A stretch of 64,000 nt of DNA from Anaerotruncus sp. (GCA_022009795.1 CP091724.1:1587501-1651500), one strand, 5' to 3'. Numbered from the stretch's first letter, positions 12,621 to 23,905 are shown. Program-made: numbers and translations. Notes: a model not told the origin generated them from the letters alone.

Positions 12621-13767
12621 TTACGGCAAAATCATTTTTTTATACTGAGGATATACTTTAAGATATTCTTCTTTTTAAAAAAATTCCGTAATCTGCTCTT
12701 TTTTTGGCAGGGTCAACAAGGGCAACAGACGAGCCGTTAAAGCCTGCGCCGCTGAATCTGCCGCCGTAAACGCCGTTGCATTTAAGCATAATTTCATAAA
12801 GCGTTTTCAGTTCTGCCGAGCCTGTTTCCCAATTATAAATTGAGGAATAACCGGATTCAAACATTATTTTGCCGAATTCCGCAATATTGCCGCTTTCCCA
12901 AGCCTTTGCGCCACGCTGAACTCTTGCATATTCGCCGTAAAAATGCTCTGCACGCCTGCGCCAAGCCGGAGGAATTTTTATCTTTATATTCATCATAAAA
13001 ACTTCTCTCGGCACATCTCTCATATAAGAATCCTTAAAGCTGCCGTAAGGGATGCCGGCAAACGCACGAAGGGCAAAGGACGCCGCTTTGGCCTCATCCA
13101 CTCTTGAATTAAACGCCGTGTTTGCAAGCTTTCTCTCCTTGCCGGAAAAAATAACGGCAAATTCATAAGGCGGCATATTTTTGCTTGTTGGAATAAGCTT
13201 ATATGAATCATCAAGCGTGTCTAAATAAAGCAGATGGTCTTTTTTTGAATAAACCTCGCAGCTTTGATCCATTTTGCCCACATTCATTTCAAGATAATCG
13301 TGCTCTGCATAAAGTGCCAAATCAATAAGCTCCGCCCGAGTGAGCTTGATATCGTTTATTTTGCAAATTGCGCATATGTAAGAAATCAAAACCGCAGCGG
13401 AGGACGATAATCCGCCAACGGGCAAGCTGCCGTATATTATGCCGATCATGCCTTTTTCAACCCTGTGCTTGCGTTTCACCGAAACGAATGCCGCTTTTGC
13501 AAAATCGCCCCAATTATAGCTTCTTTGCGCCAGCTCAAAGGCGGAAAATTCCGCCGCGCCCTCAAAATTAAGGCTGTAAAGCTTAACGGAGCCGTCTTCC
13601 GTGGACAAAAAATCAAGCTGCACGCCCTCGTTGATTGCAAATCCGGAAATCAGTCCGTGCTGATAATCCGAATGCGCGCCAACGGGAGCAATTCGATAAG
13701 GGCAATAAACCGAAAGCGGAGTTTCGGCGGTGTTAAATCTTTTTTTGAATTCTGCTGATATATCCAT
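12621..13767 (-). CDS. galK: Galactokinase (GHMP family, 3' end frameshifted)
   Basis: Phosphorylates galactose with ATP in the Leloir pathway. Seen: PVGAHSDYQHG in place of the galactokinase signature, the ATP loop LPVGGLSSSAAV, and the C-terminal FSGAGFNGSSVALVDP motif. Start ATG 13765-13767 follows GGTGA. Three run-length errors in the last 35 codons: restoring A6, T5 and A4 gives KKEQITEFLKEEYLKVYPQY and a stop at 12621, about 50 bp before a terminator. Restored 380 residues. galT lies far away at the right window edge. Confidence 0.88.
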
Positions 13768-13858
13768 CTTTTTCACCGTTTTTCGGCAGCCGCGGCGTAT
13801 GCTGTTGAGCCACCCGCGAAAGCTGCCGTGTTATCAATAATGTTGTAAAACGATTTGA

Positions 13859-15149
13859 TTATTTGTTGCTCGGAACAAGCTTTTCCGTGCCGCCCATATA
13901 AGGCTGAAGCGCCTTGGGGATATTAACGGAGCCGTCCGCATTAAGATTGTTTTCAAGGAAAGCGATAAGCATTCTCGGCGGAGCAACAACCGTGTTGTTA
14001 AGAGTGTGGGCAAGATATGTGCCGTTTTCGCCCTTAACGCGAATTTTCAGGCGGCGTGCCTGAGCATCCGAAAGATTTGAGCAGGAGCCAACCTCGAAAT
14101 ACTTTTTCTGGCGGGGAGACCAAGCCTCAACATCAACGGATTTAACCTTAAGATCTGCCAAATCGCCCGAGCAGCATTCAAGCGTGCGAACGGGCACATC
14201 AAGGCTTCTGAAAAGATCAACCGTGTTTTGCCAAAGCTTATCAAACCACATTTTTGATTCCTCAGGCTTGCAAACAACTATCATTTCCTGCTTTTCAAAC
14301 TGATGGATTCTGTAAACGCCTCTTTCCTCAATGCCGTGTGCGCCCTTTTCCTTGCGGAAGCAGGGTGAATATGAGGTGAGCGTTTTGGGAAGCTCGCTTT
14401 CGGGAGTGATTGTGTCTATAAACTTGCCTATCATGGAATGCTCCGAGGTGCCGATAAGATAAAGATCCTCACCCTCAATCTTATACATCATGGCGTCCAT
14501 TTCCGCAAAGCTCATAACGCCGTTAACAACTGCAGAGCGAATCATATAAGGCGGAATGCAATAGGTGAAGCCTCTGTTTATCATAAAATCACGGGCATAT
14601 GCAAGCACCGCCGAATGAAGCCTTGCAATATCGCCCATAAGATAATAAAATCCGTTTCCCGCAACCTTGCCTGCGGCGTCAAGATCAATGCCGTTAAAGC
14701 TTTCCATAATCTGAGTGTGATAAGGAATTTCAAAATCTGGCACAACCGGATCGCCGAATTTTTCGCGCTCAACATTTTCGCTGTCGTCCTTACCGATCGG
14801 CACGCTCTCATCAATCATGTTAGGAATAATCATCATGATTTTGGTAACACGCTCCGTAAGCTCGGTTTCTTTCTTTGAAAGCTCATCAAGCTCGTCTGCC
14901 TGCGCCTTCACCTGTTCGCGAAGTGCCATGCCCTCTTCCTTTTTGCCCTGCGCCATAAGATTTCCGATTTCCTTGGAAAGCTTGTTTCTGTTTGCGCGAA
15001 GCTCGTCGGCGCGCTTTTGAACATCTCTTCTTTCGCCGTCAAGCACGACAACCTCATCAACAAGCGGCACCTTTTCATCCTGAAATTTCTTTCTGATATT
15101 TTCCTTAACCGCTTCGGGATTTTTCCCTAACAAATTTAATATCAAGCAT
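13859..15149 (-). CDS. serS: Seryl-tRNA synthetase
   Basis: Class II synthetase charging tRNA-Ser. Seen: N-terminal coiled-coil arm (about residues 30-105, rich in E, K, R, L), motif 2 FRKEKGAHG...RIHQFEKQEM and motif 3 region LNNTVVAPPRMLIAFLE. Start ATG 15147-15149 behind TAGGAGAA. One break in codons 9-10 (GAAAAATCC; A4 restores MLDIKFVRENPEAV). Restored 429 residues. It lies 4 bp from parB on the same strand. Confidence 0.95.
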
Positions 15150-15152
15150 AAT

Positions 15153-16004
15153 TTATTCTCCTAACTTATTTGCTATATCCTTTAATTCCTCGGCAGAATA
15201 GAACTCTATTTCAATAGTGCCCTTGCCCCTGCCGGTGTAAACCTTAACCTTGCGGCCGAGCGCTTCCGTAAGCGAAAGCTCAACCTCGTCATAAAAGCTG
15301 TCGCGGCGCTTGCTGCGCTTTTGAACGGGTGCGGACGGCTCCTTGATTTTTGCAAGCCTTTCAACATCCCTTACGGTGAGTTTGTTTGAAACAATGTTTT
15401 TGGCAACCTCAAAAATCATCGCTTCGTTATCAAACGCAAGCAGCGCACGCGCGTGGCCCGCGGAAATTTCTCCGTTTTTTTCGTCATATCGCGCACTTCG
15501 GGCGGCAATTTGAGCAGCCTGAGGCTGTTTGCGATTGCCGGGCGTGATTTGCCGACGCTTGCCGCAACCTCCTCTTGCGTGAAGCCGCATTTATCGATGA
15601 GCGCCTGCAAGCCCTCTGCCTCTTCAATGGGGTTTAAATCCTCGCGCTGAAGATTTTCGATAATCGCGATTTCCATAGTTTCCGTGTCCGTAAGCTCTTT
15701 AATAACAACGGGCACATCTTTTTACGCCTGCCATGCGGCTTGCGCGCCAACGGCGTTCACCGGCAACAAGCTGATATCCGCCTGCGGGCAGCGGCCTGAC
15801 GAGCAGCGGCTGCAAAACGCCTTGCTGCTTTATGCTTTCGGCAAGCTCTGCGAGCGAATTCTCATCAAAGGTTTTTCGCGGCTGATCCTTATTCGGCATT
15901 ATTTCATTGAGCGGCAATGTGTTTGAGCTCACCATTTCATCGGTGGCGTTTTCAAGCATAAGCGCGCCCAAGCCCTTGCCGAGCCCGGATGGCTTTTTTG
16001 CCAT
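15153..16004 (-). CDS. parB: Chromosome partitioning protein ParB (frameshifted)
   Basis: CTP-dependent DNA clamp that loads at parS sites for origin segregation. Seen: N-terminal [14 protein letters not shown], the CTP-binding boxes including [10 protein letters not shown], an HTH region [20 protein letters not shown], and a C-terminal dimerisation domain ending with [17 protein letters not shown]. Two breaks: A5 near 15722 (A4 restores [11 protein letters not shown]) and A7 near 15480 (A5 restores [15 protein letters not shown]). Restored 282 residues. parS sites lie 2 kb upstream between parA and noc. Confidence 0.92.
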
Positions 16005-16015
16005 AAATTTTCCTC

Positions 16016-17061
16016 CTATTCATCCTCTTTCACGCTTTCGGTGTATCTGCACCTCGGATAATTCGAGCAGCCCCAAAAAGCGCCGTATTTTGAATTTCTG
16101 CGAACAAGCTTTTGCGTTGCAACGCGGGCAAAGCGGTTCATTTCGGTTATCATTTGTTTCTGTTAAATTGTTTTTCTTCGTTTTTTCGGCGGAAACTTCG
16201 TTTGTTTCTGCATTTTGAGTGCTTTCTTCGCCTATTATTTCGGCTTTTTGCTGCGTTTTATTTTCTTTCAAACCCGTTTTGCCGCGATTTTTTGCATAAT
16301 GCTGCCTTTGCTCCTCAAGGCGAATTCTGTATTTTTCCGTGAAATCGGTTTCAACGGGCATTGAATGGTTGAAATAATCCTCCGCTCTTGCGCGTGTGTC
16401 TTTCAGATTTTGCGCAAGCTCGGTGCTTTCTGAGTGGATTTTTTTAATCGTTTCCACCAAAGCGTCTGCCCTGATAACGCGGTTTCTTATTTCGCGCGGC
16501 GCAAAGCGATCGTTTAAAACGGTTTTGTTATTTGCCAGCACTATAAGTGACTTGAAGAATGAGTCGAAATTCTTATTGATGATATACTGCGTCATCTTTC
16601 CCTTGCCGCACATCACCAAATCCTTCATAACCTGCATATGGCGCTGATTTTGAGAAACGGGCGATTCGATCCCTTCACGGATTTTGCGCCCGTTAACCTG
16701 ATAACAGCGCACAAAATTGCCCTTGTTATCAATAGTTATATCGCCGTAAAGATTTTTTTACATTCTATTATGAAATTGATTTTCGGTGTAACAATTAAAA
16801 AATCTATCTGCGCGGATAAATCGCCGACTTTAAAATAAACATCGCGAAGCACAAACATATCCATTCCGGCATATTTCAGTTGAAAAAGTATCTCTTCCTC
16901 GCCTTTTAAGCCGCGCTCAAGGATATATATCTGATTTTCAAGTTCTTTTTTCAATTCGCCGTGCGCCTCAAGGCACATTTCTTTCATTTCAGCCAAGGTT
17001 TCCTCGGCAGAGGAGTCCTCTTTAAGAATCACCACTTCCGGCTTTTTTTAAAGAATCCCAT
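16016..17061 (-). CDS. NERD-domain protein with C-terminal topoisomerase-type zinc finger (frameshifted)
   Basis: Restored sequence (346 residues) starts [12 protein letters not shown]. Seen: a coiled region (about residues 20-55); then a NERD nuclease-related domain with [20 protein letters not shown] and FIIECKNLYGDI, where the Asp and the Glu-x-Lys fit the restriction-enzyme-like core; a middle segment; and a C-terminal four-cysteine finger CPRCNAKLVRRN...[10 protein letters not shown]. Three run errors (A7, A7, A4) are repaired by A5, A5 and A3. It sits between parA and parB, 11 bp from parB. Function unknown; a role in DNA handling at the origin is inference. Confidence 0.75.
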
Positions 17062-17064
17062 AAA

Positions 17065-17832
17065 TCACCTGTTGCTTTTTTTATGATTTCATCGGCTAAT
17101 TTTTTTATATGCAAAGGAAGCCTTGCAATATTTTTCATAATAAATAACGGGTTTTCCGAAGCTCGGTGCTTCCGCTAGCTTAACAGAGCGCGGAATCATC
17201 GTTTTATACGCTTTATTCGGGAAATATTTGTTTACTTCCTCGATAACCTGCTGATTTAATTTCAAGCGGCTGTCGTACATAGTGTAAATAACACCCTCAA
17301 GCTCCAAATGCTCGTTATAAAGCTGCTTAACCGTCCGCACGGTGCTGAGCAATTGGCTCAAGCCCTCAAGCGCATAATATTCGCATTGAAGCGGAACGAT
17401 TAAAGTGTCTGAAGCCGCAAGCGCATTAAGGCTTAAAAGCCCCAAGCTCGGCGGGCAGTCTATTATAATATAGTCAAAATCAAGCGCAAGGGGAGAGATT
17501 GCTTTTTTAAGAGCGTAAAATCTGTCCTCCTGATCGGCAAGTTCAAGCTCTGCGCCTGCCAAATTCATATTTGCGGGCAATAAAAACAGGTTTTTAAACT
17601 CGGTTTCTATCATAATGCCCCTTGCCGGCACTTTGTTGATTAAAATATCATAGGTTGAATATTCAATCTCTGCCTTGTCTGCACCGACGCCGCTTGTGCT
17701 GTTGCCCTGAGGGTCAACATCAACCAACAAAACGGATTTGCCTTTTGCGCCGAGTGATGCGGCAAGGTTTACGCAGGTGGTTGTTTTTCCGACTCCGCCT
17801 TTTTGGTTAAATATAGATATCGTTTTGACCAT
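17065..17832 (-). CDS. parA: Chromosome partitioning ATPase ParA/Soj
   Basis: Deviant Walker ATPase that works with ParB. Seen: FNQKGGVGKTTTCVNLA (residues 8-24), the switch DVDPQGNSTSG, and IIIDCPPSLG. ATG 17830-17832 is preceded by AGGAGG. The C terminus is altered by two A7 runs; restoring A6 and A5 gives AYKKLADEIIKSNR and a stop at 17065, just before the NERD gene (254 residues). As written, the frame stops at 17089. Alternative run choices at the last few codons cannot be excluded. Confidence 0.92.
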
Positions 17833-17930
17833 ATGTGCCTCCTGCGTTATGTGTTAATTGCGCTGTATTACGCATAGTTCTGCGCTTTACGGCAAATTCA
17901 TTATACTACACGCGCGCCGCACATTCAATA

Positions 17931-17946
17931 TGTTTCACATGAAACA
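17931..17946. promoter_or_regulatory. parS site 1
   Basis: TGTTTCACATGAAACA, one central mismatch from the Firmicute parS consensus TGTTNCACGTGAAACA. Lies 100 bp upstream of parA. Confidence 0.85.
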
Positions 17947-18001
17947 CTCGGACTTTTTTTCAAAAATTGTGCAATGCGAGCAAGCCTATACTATATATAG
18001 A

Positions 18002-18017
18002 AGTTTCACGTGAAACA
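18002..18017. promoter_or_regulatory. parS site 2
   Basis: Contains the perfect palindrome GTTTCACGTGAAAC (18003-18016), the core of the parS consensus. Confidence 0.9.
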
Positions 18018-18409
18018 CAAAAATATCAGCCTTAAATTTAAATCTGCAGAGAAGAATATCGCGACAGAAATGTTATTGTTCCTATAAAGAAGGTTAAAGA
18101 AACATATTAAGCAAAACGCATTACAAAAAAAGCTTGATTGCAACTGAATATTTCAGCAGAAGGGCAAAGCAGTTCGGTTCACCCGCATTTTTGCACGGTG
18201 CTTGCAGCAACAAAATTTAATCCGTCGCTGCATTTAGCCGCCGCGCATAAAAAATCTCAGATAAACAGTAAGATATTAGAGCACCGATATAAACAAACAT
18301 GTATGTTTATATCGACTTTTCAACATTTTAAACACAGTTTTTCAACAAAATCACACATAAACGGGTTAATTTTTCAACATGTTTATGTGAAAATCAATAT
18401 CTTGTGCTT
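18018..18409. other. Noncoding stretch of the parA-noc gap
   Basis: The parA-noc gap (17833-18748) holds no convincing gene. This part contains three copies of TTTTCAACA (listed separately) and AT-rich sequence. Together with parS sites on both sides it looks like a partition or origin-associated locus. Confidence 0.5.
18317..18379 (+). promoter_or_regulatory. Cluster of three TTTTCAACA 9-mers (candidate DnaA boxes)
   Basis: Exact TTTTCAACA at 18317-18325, 18339-18347 and 18371-18379, all in the same orientation. The 9-mer differs from the standard DnaA box TTATCCACA at two positions and recurs in the dnaA-dnaN gap. Function is inferred. Confidence 0.4.
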
Positions 18410-18425
18410 TGTTTCACATGAAACA
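18410..18425. promoter_or_regulatory. parS site 3
   Basis: Identical to site 1: TGTTTCACATGAAACA. Confidence 0.85.
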
Positions 18426-18559
18426 CAAGAACAGAGGATATGGCAGAAAAGCATCTTGACCATGCTCCCTCACTTTTTTAACTGCGTGCCAAAAGTCATA
18501 ACATAATAGGAAATAACATATCACAAGCCATCTGCCATGCCTATATATAATAGGTATAG

Positions 18560-18595
18560 AAAAAGCGCGGCACCTAATTGTTATCGGTGCCGCGC
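18560..18595 (-). terminator. Terminator downstream of noc
   Basis: Perfect 10-bp GC-rich stem (18565-18574 with 18586-18595), 11-nt loop, then TTTTT on the minus strand. Confidence 0.8.
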
Positions 18596-18698
18596 AATGT
18601 TAAAAAACAATATTAAATAGATAAATAATAAATCGCTTAAAAACCGTTTTCGGAAATTATGCCCTCATACGCAGAACAGCCCACCGGTTAAGGCAGGC

Positions 18699-18714
18699 TG
18701 TTCCACGTGATGAA
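18699..18714. promoter_or_regulatory. Degenerate parS / Noc-type site
   Basis: TGTTCCACGTGATGAA matches 12 consecutive positions of parS and then diverges. It may be a weak ParB or Noc site, or chance. Confidence 0.3.
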
Positions 18715-18730
18715 AAGAGGAGAATATGTT

Positions 18731-18750
18731 AAAACGGCATAAGCCGTTTT
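18731..18750 (-). terminator. Short hairpin at the noc stop codon
   Basis: AAAACGGC/GCCGTTTT stem with a 4-nt loop, overlapping the restored noc stop. Weak T tail; possibly a first terminator before the stronger one at 18560. Confidence 0.4.
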
Positions 18751-19565
18751 AAGCAGTTTCACTCTCCGCCGCCTTTTTCGGCTGCTGCGGAGATTTGGGA
18801 ATACGAACATGAAATTCAATATAATCGTCCGTTTCCGTTTTGTTTGATTCGGCCGGAATACCGGCTTCCTTCATTGTGTTTATTGCTTTTATTGACTGTG
18901 TTTACGAATATTCGCACATCGCGAAATATCGTAACCACCTTTTTTCTTGATTTAACTTGCTTGTTTGTTACGGAATCTATATATGCTTCCGTTTGCTGCA
19001 CGTTTAAGCCGCGCTCTTTAATAACATTAAGCGCCGTCCAAATCTGCTTTTCGGATTGAAGCCTTAAAAGCGCTCTTGCATGGCGCTCGGTCAAGCCCTC
19101 TTTTTCAATGAAATACCGCACATCGGCAGGCAATCGAAGCAGGCGCAGCTTGTTTGAAAGGGCGCTTTGGCTTTTGCCGAGCCTTTTTGCGATTTCCTCT
19201 TGCGTTAGGCCGAAATGGTTTTGCATTTGGTTTATCGCCTGAGCCTCTTCAAAAAAGCTTAAATCCGAACGCTGAATATTCTCGAGTATGGAATAAACAG
19301 CCGATTCCTCGTAATCGCAATCAACAATCAAGCAGGGCACCGTGGCAAGGTTTGCCAAAATTGCCGCGCGCAGTCGGCGTTCGCCCGCAATGATTTCATA
19401 ATAATCGCTGTTGTTGATTTGCCTTGCAAGCAGCGGCTGCAAAATTCCGTTTTCTTTTATCGATTCCGCCAGGCTTAAAAGCTCTTCGCTTTTAAATTGC
19501 TTTCGCGGCTGATAGGGATTGGGCAGCAATTTTTCCGTTGCTATTCTTTGAACTTCCTCCGCCAT
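18749..19565 (-). CDS. noc: ParB-family nucleoid occlusion-like protein (frameshifted near 3' end)
   Basis: Second ParB-family protein. Seen: LPNPYQPRKQFKSEELLSL, the CTP-binding IIAGERRLRAAILA, ENIQRSDLSFFEEA and the HTH FGLTQEEIAKRLGKSQSAL. Start ATG 19563-19565, with AAGGAG 8 nt ahead; a GTG nine bases upstream sits too close to the site. An A4 near 18890 (A3 restores VNKAINTMKEAGIPAESN) moves the stop to 18749, giving 271 residues. Position beside rsmG matches Bacillus noc. A second parB-like role cannot be excluded. Confidence 0.85.
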
Positions 19566-19701
19566 GAGGCACACTCCTTATGAATCTCCTCGGCGGGCTC
19601 ATCATTCCCTTTCCAATGGTAAATATACCATAAATCAATAAAAAAATGGAAGTGTTTTTTTAGCCTTAATATTCAACTTTTTTTCGGCAACTTCAATTTA
19701 T

Positions 19702-20406
19702 TTACAACGGCTTTGTGCTTATTTTTGATTTCCTGGGGTACTTTGACGAAGTTTGCGATATCTTTTTTTAATTATAATTAAATTTCTTGTGTCGTCGTTC
19801 GGGAGTTTCAGTAAAACAACCTGCTCAATATTGCCTCCGAGCGTTTTTAATTGCGTTTGTGCCAAGCTCGGCTTCGTCCTGCGCGCCCTTCATTGCAATG
19901 AAATATCCGCCCGGCTTCACAAACGGCAGGCAGTATTCCGCCAAGATATTAAGCGGCGCAACGGCACGGCTGACGGCAAGGTCAAACCTTTCCCTGTATT
20001 GCTTTTGGTGCGAAAGCTCCTCGGCCCTTGCGTGCACAATATCGCCCAAAAGCCCGCAGTTGCTGAGCGCGTCTTTAATAAAGGTCAGCTTCTTGCCCAC
20101 GGAATCAAGAAAGGTAATATTTAAATCGGGGCGCTTAATTATAATCGGCAGGCCGGGAAAGCCCGCGCCGCAACCCACATCGATAACCGAAGCGCCTTCG
20201 GGCAAATTTGCGTAGGGAATAAGAGTCAGCGAATCCACAAAATGCTTAATCACAATTTCATTCGGGTCGGTTATCGCCGTTAAATTAACATGCTCGTTCC
20301 AGCGCAAAAGCCTTTGGCACAAATAGTCAAATCTATCCAGCGCCATATCGTCAAGCGCAACTCCGTATTTTTCGGAGTATTCTTTAAGCTTATCCTTGTT
20401 TATCAT
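19702..20406 (-). CDS. rsmG: 16S rRNA (guanine-N7) methyltransferase RsmG (frameshifted)
   Basis: Methylates G527 of 16S rRNA with S-adenosylmethionine. Seen: SAM-binding VIDVGCGAGFPGLPIII, the HARAEEL segment and LAVSRAVAPLN. Start ATG 20404-20406 (MINKDKLKEYSEKYG). Two errors near the 3' end: A5 near 19840 (A4 restores IKTLGGNIEQVVLLKLP) and A7 near 19765 (A5 restores IIIKKISQTSSKYPRK), with the stop then at 19702. Restored 233 residues. Follows mnmG. Confidence 0.92.
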
Positions 20407-20452
20407 AGCAACACGCCTTTCACTGTTTATCGCAAACATCGGCGTGAGGCAA

Positions 20453-22329
20453 TCACGCCATTGAATCTAATATTATGTTTAACGCTGCCACATCGGCGGG
20501 GTTGACGCCGCTTATTCTGCCGGCCTGCCCCAAATTTTTGCGGCTTTATTTTTGGGAAAGCTTTTTCCACAGCCTCAAGCCTAAGCCCCTTAAGCTGTGA
20601 ATAATCAAGATTTTCGGGAATTTTTTTTGATTCTATGCGGCGCATTTCTTTAATCTGCCGCTCCTGCCTTGCTATGTAGCCTTCGTATTTAACGGAAATT
20701 TCAACCTGCTCAAAAACTCTTTTCGGCAGCCTTGGGCGAGTGATATCTATCGTTTTTAAATCATCATATGTTATCTGCGGTCTGCGCAAAAGCTCTATCA
20801 GCTTGCAGCCTTTTTCAAGGGCGCGGTGCCCTTTGCCTGAAGAATATTCTGAAGCTCGTCGGAAACAGGCACGGAGGTTTCGCGCACCCTTTCTTTTTCC
20901 GCCTCAATCATATCAAGCTTTGCAAGAAAATTTTGGTATCTTTCGTCGCTTATTAGGCCGATTTTATGCCCCGTGGGAGTAAGTCGAATATCTGCATTGT
21001 CCTGGCGAAGCACAAGCCTGTATTCACTGCGGCTCGTCATCATTCTGTATGGGTCGGAGCAGCCCTTGGTAACAAGATCATCTATCAAAGTGCCTATGTA
21101 TGAGCCGCCTCTGTCTAAAATCATCGGCTCCTCGCCTTTAATTTTAAGCGCCGCGTTTATTCCGGCAACAAGACCCTGTGCCGCCGCTTCCTCATATCCG
21201 CTTGAGCCGTTGAACTGCCCCGCGCCGTAAAGGCCGGGCAAATCGTTAAACTCAAGAGTTGCTTTTAAGGCGGTTGGGTCAACACAATCATATTCAATCG
21301 CATACGCCGTGCGCATCACAACGGCATGCTCCAAGCCCGGAATGGTGTGGATAAATTGCAGCTGCACATCCTCGGGCAGGGAAGAGGAAAGCCCCTGAAG
21401 ATACATTTCCTCCGTTTCAAGCCCGCACGGCTCAATGAAAAGCTGGTGGCGCTCCTTGTCTGCAAAGCGAACTATTTTATCCTCAAAGCTGGGGCAATAG
21501 CGCGGGCCTTTGCCCTCGATTTTGCCGCTGTACATAGGCGAGCGGTCAAGGTTATCCAAAATAACCCTTTTGGTTTCCTCGTTTGTGTAGGTGCAATAGC
21601 AGCACACCTTGTTTTGCGGAGGCTCTTTTGTTTCAAAGCTGAAGGGCACGGTTTCATCATCGCCCTGCTGAACCGATGTTTTGGAAAAATCAACGCTGCG
21701 CCTGTTTACCCTGCTCGGGGTGCCTGTTTTAAAACGGCGAAGCGGAATATCAAGCGCATAAAGCGCTTTTGATAATTCGTTTGCGGGAAACATACCGTCC
21801 GGCCCGCTGGCATAGGAAACATCGCCGATGTGAACCTTGCCGCCCAAAAAGGTGCCGGTGGCAAGAACAACGGCCTTTGCGGTGAAAATCGCCTCAAGCT
21901 TTGTTTTAAGCTGCCAAAGCCCGTTTTCGCATCTGCGCAAATCGATTATTTCAGCCTGGCGCACATCCAAATTTTCCTGCAATTCAAGTGTGTGCTTCAT
22001 GCCTTTTGAATATTCGCGCCTGTCTATCTGAGCGCGCAGGGAATGAACGGCAGGGCCTTTGCCCAAATTGAGCATGCGGCTTTGAAGCGAATATTTATCC
22101 GCCGCCTTGCCCATTTCGCCGCCGAGCGCGTCTATTTCACAAACAAGATGCCCCTTTGAAGTGCCCCCCGATGGAGGGATTGCAGGGCATATTGCCTATC
22201 CAATCAAGATTTATTGTAAAAAAACTGCGGTTTTGCACCCAAGCCTGGCTGCCGCAAGCCCGGCTTCTATGCCGGCGTGCCCTGCGCCGATAACCGCCAC
22301 ATCATAACTTTCCGAAAAAAATATTCCAT
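20453..22329 (-). CDS. mnmG: tRNA uridine-34 carboxymethylaminomethyl synthase subunit MnmG (frameshifted)
   Basis: FAD protein that with MnmE installs cmnm5 on wobble uridine of tRNA. Seen: start [31 protein letters not shown], the [13 protein letters not shown] segment and a C-terminal region ending [19 protein letters not shown] 22327-22329 follows the mnmE stop by 3 bp. Seven run errors (two T7, one G6 and four A5 runs) fragment it; restoring family-consistent lengths gives 621 residues with a stop at 20453, normal for MnmG. Confidence 0.93.
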
Positions 22330-22332
22330 AAT

Positions 22333-23707
22333 TTATTTTTCCCACGCAAAATTTGCTGAAAATGTTGTTTACCACCTCGGTGGTGGCTTTTTTGCCGGTA
22401 AGCTCCAAAAGCTCGTCCACCGCGCAATCAGTCATCACATTGATTGCGTCATATGTCATCCCGGCGTGAAGCGCACCGAGCGCTTCGTTCACGCTTTGAA
22501 GCGCGTTTTTGCAGCACTGCTTTTGCCGCCTGTTTGCAAGCATCGGCGCCGCCGAATCAAAATCGGAAACCCCAAGCACCTCTTCAACCGCGCGGGAAAC
22601 CTCGTCAAGATATTCATCGCCCTTTGCGCTTATATAAACCGTTTTTGCAAATGCCTCTTCAACCGGGACAAGCCTGCCGGAATTTAAATCTATTTTATTA
22701 ACTGCCGCAACGGCCTTTTTGCCGCGGCATTTTTTTCTATCAATTTTTAAATCGTTTTCATCAAGCGGGCGGCTGTTGTCGAACACGGCGATAACAAGCT
22801 CCGCCGATTCGATTTTGTCGAGCGCGCGGCGTATGCCGATTGCCTCCACTGTGTCGTCGCTTTCACGAATACCCGCCGTATCGCTCAGGCGCAAAGTAAT
22901 GCTGCCAAGTCGAACGCTTTCCTCCACTATATCACGCGTGGTGCCTGCAATGTCTGTAACAATGCTTTTTTCGCGCCCCGCAAGCAAATTCATAAGCGTT
23001 GATTTGCCCGCGTTCGGCTTGCCGACTATTGCCGTGTCCACACCCTGGGTCATGATTTGCCCGTTTTCGTATCCCGCAAGCAGCTTTTCAAGGCTTGCCG
23101 CCGCGGTTTTAAGCGATTTTTCAAGCTCGCTTTCCTCAAGCTCGGGAATTTCCTCGTCGGGATAATCCACCCAAGCCGCCATCAGGGCGGAGGTGTCCTC
23201 CAAATTTTGAAGCACGCCGTCAATCTGCCTGCTCAGCGAGCCTTGCAATAAATTGTAGCTTGCCTTTGCCGCCGTTTCGCCGTTTGCCGAAATCAGCTGC
23301 GCCACACTTTCCGCCTGGGTCAAATCCATTTTGCCGTTTAAAAACGCGCGCTTTGTAAATTCGCCCGGCTCTGCGGGCACGGCGCCCGCCTCAAATGCGG
23401 CTTCAAGCGTTTTTTGAACTATATATAATCCGCCGTGAACGGATATTTCAACGGTGTTTTCGCCCGTGTAGCTTTTCGGCGCTCGAAAAACAAGTGCCAC
23501 AGCATCGTCCGCAGCTTCGCCGCTGCAAATAACATTGCCGAATTTTGCACGGTAGCCCGCTAAATCGCACAGCTTGGAGCCGTCCGCAGGCTTAAAAATT
23601 TTATCCGCAATTTCAATTGCGCAGTCTCCGCTTATTCTTATAACGCCGATTCCGCCGGCAGAATTGCCGGTTGCCACGGCCGCTATCGTTTTTTGCCACA
23701 CCGTCAC
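22333..23707 (-). CDS. mnmE: tRNA modification GTPase MnmE
   Basis: Partner of MnmG. Seen: N-terminal formyl-THF-binding fold (IGVIRISGDCA, GEFTKRAFLNGKMDLTQAE), then a G domain with GKPNAGKST, DIAGTTRD, DTAG and NKID, and the C-terminal FCVGK whose Cys is functional in this family. Start is GTG 23705-23707, with AGGAAG upstream. Only the stop is hidden by an A5 (A4 gives GK then TAA at 22333). Restored 457 residues. Confidence 0.95.
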
Positions 23708-23879
23708 TTCCTATCATACTATATTTTTTTACTTATAAAGCAAACCCGCTTTGCGCCTTTTGGAGTGATTTTTGCAATATTGCTGCTTTTTATGCTGTTT
23801 CGGTATTCCCATCATCCGTCTGCTCGCAATTATCTGCCCGCTTTAATCGTTCGCCTCAAAATCATTCCAAAAAGAGCAA

Positions 23880-23905
23880 AAGGCCGGAAAAATCCGACCT
23901 CGTCT
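23880..23905 (-). terminator. Possible terminator or attenuator between jag and mnmE
   Basis: Stem GGTCGGA/TCCGGCC with one wobble pair and a moderately T-rich tail on the minus strand, directly after the jag stop. Confidence 0.4.

Noticed and set aside
18138..18506. A 122-codon open frame on the plus strand in the parA-noc gap
   Set aside because: It runs across a parS site and the TTTTCAACA repeats, lacks a ribosome-binding site, and its composition is that of noncoding AT-rich DNA.
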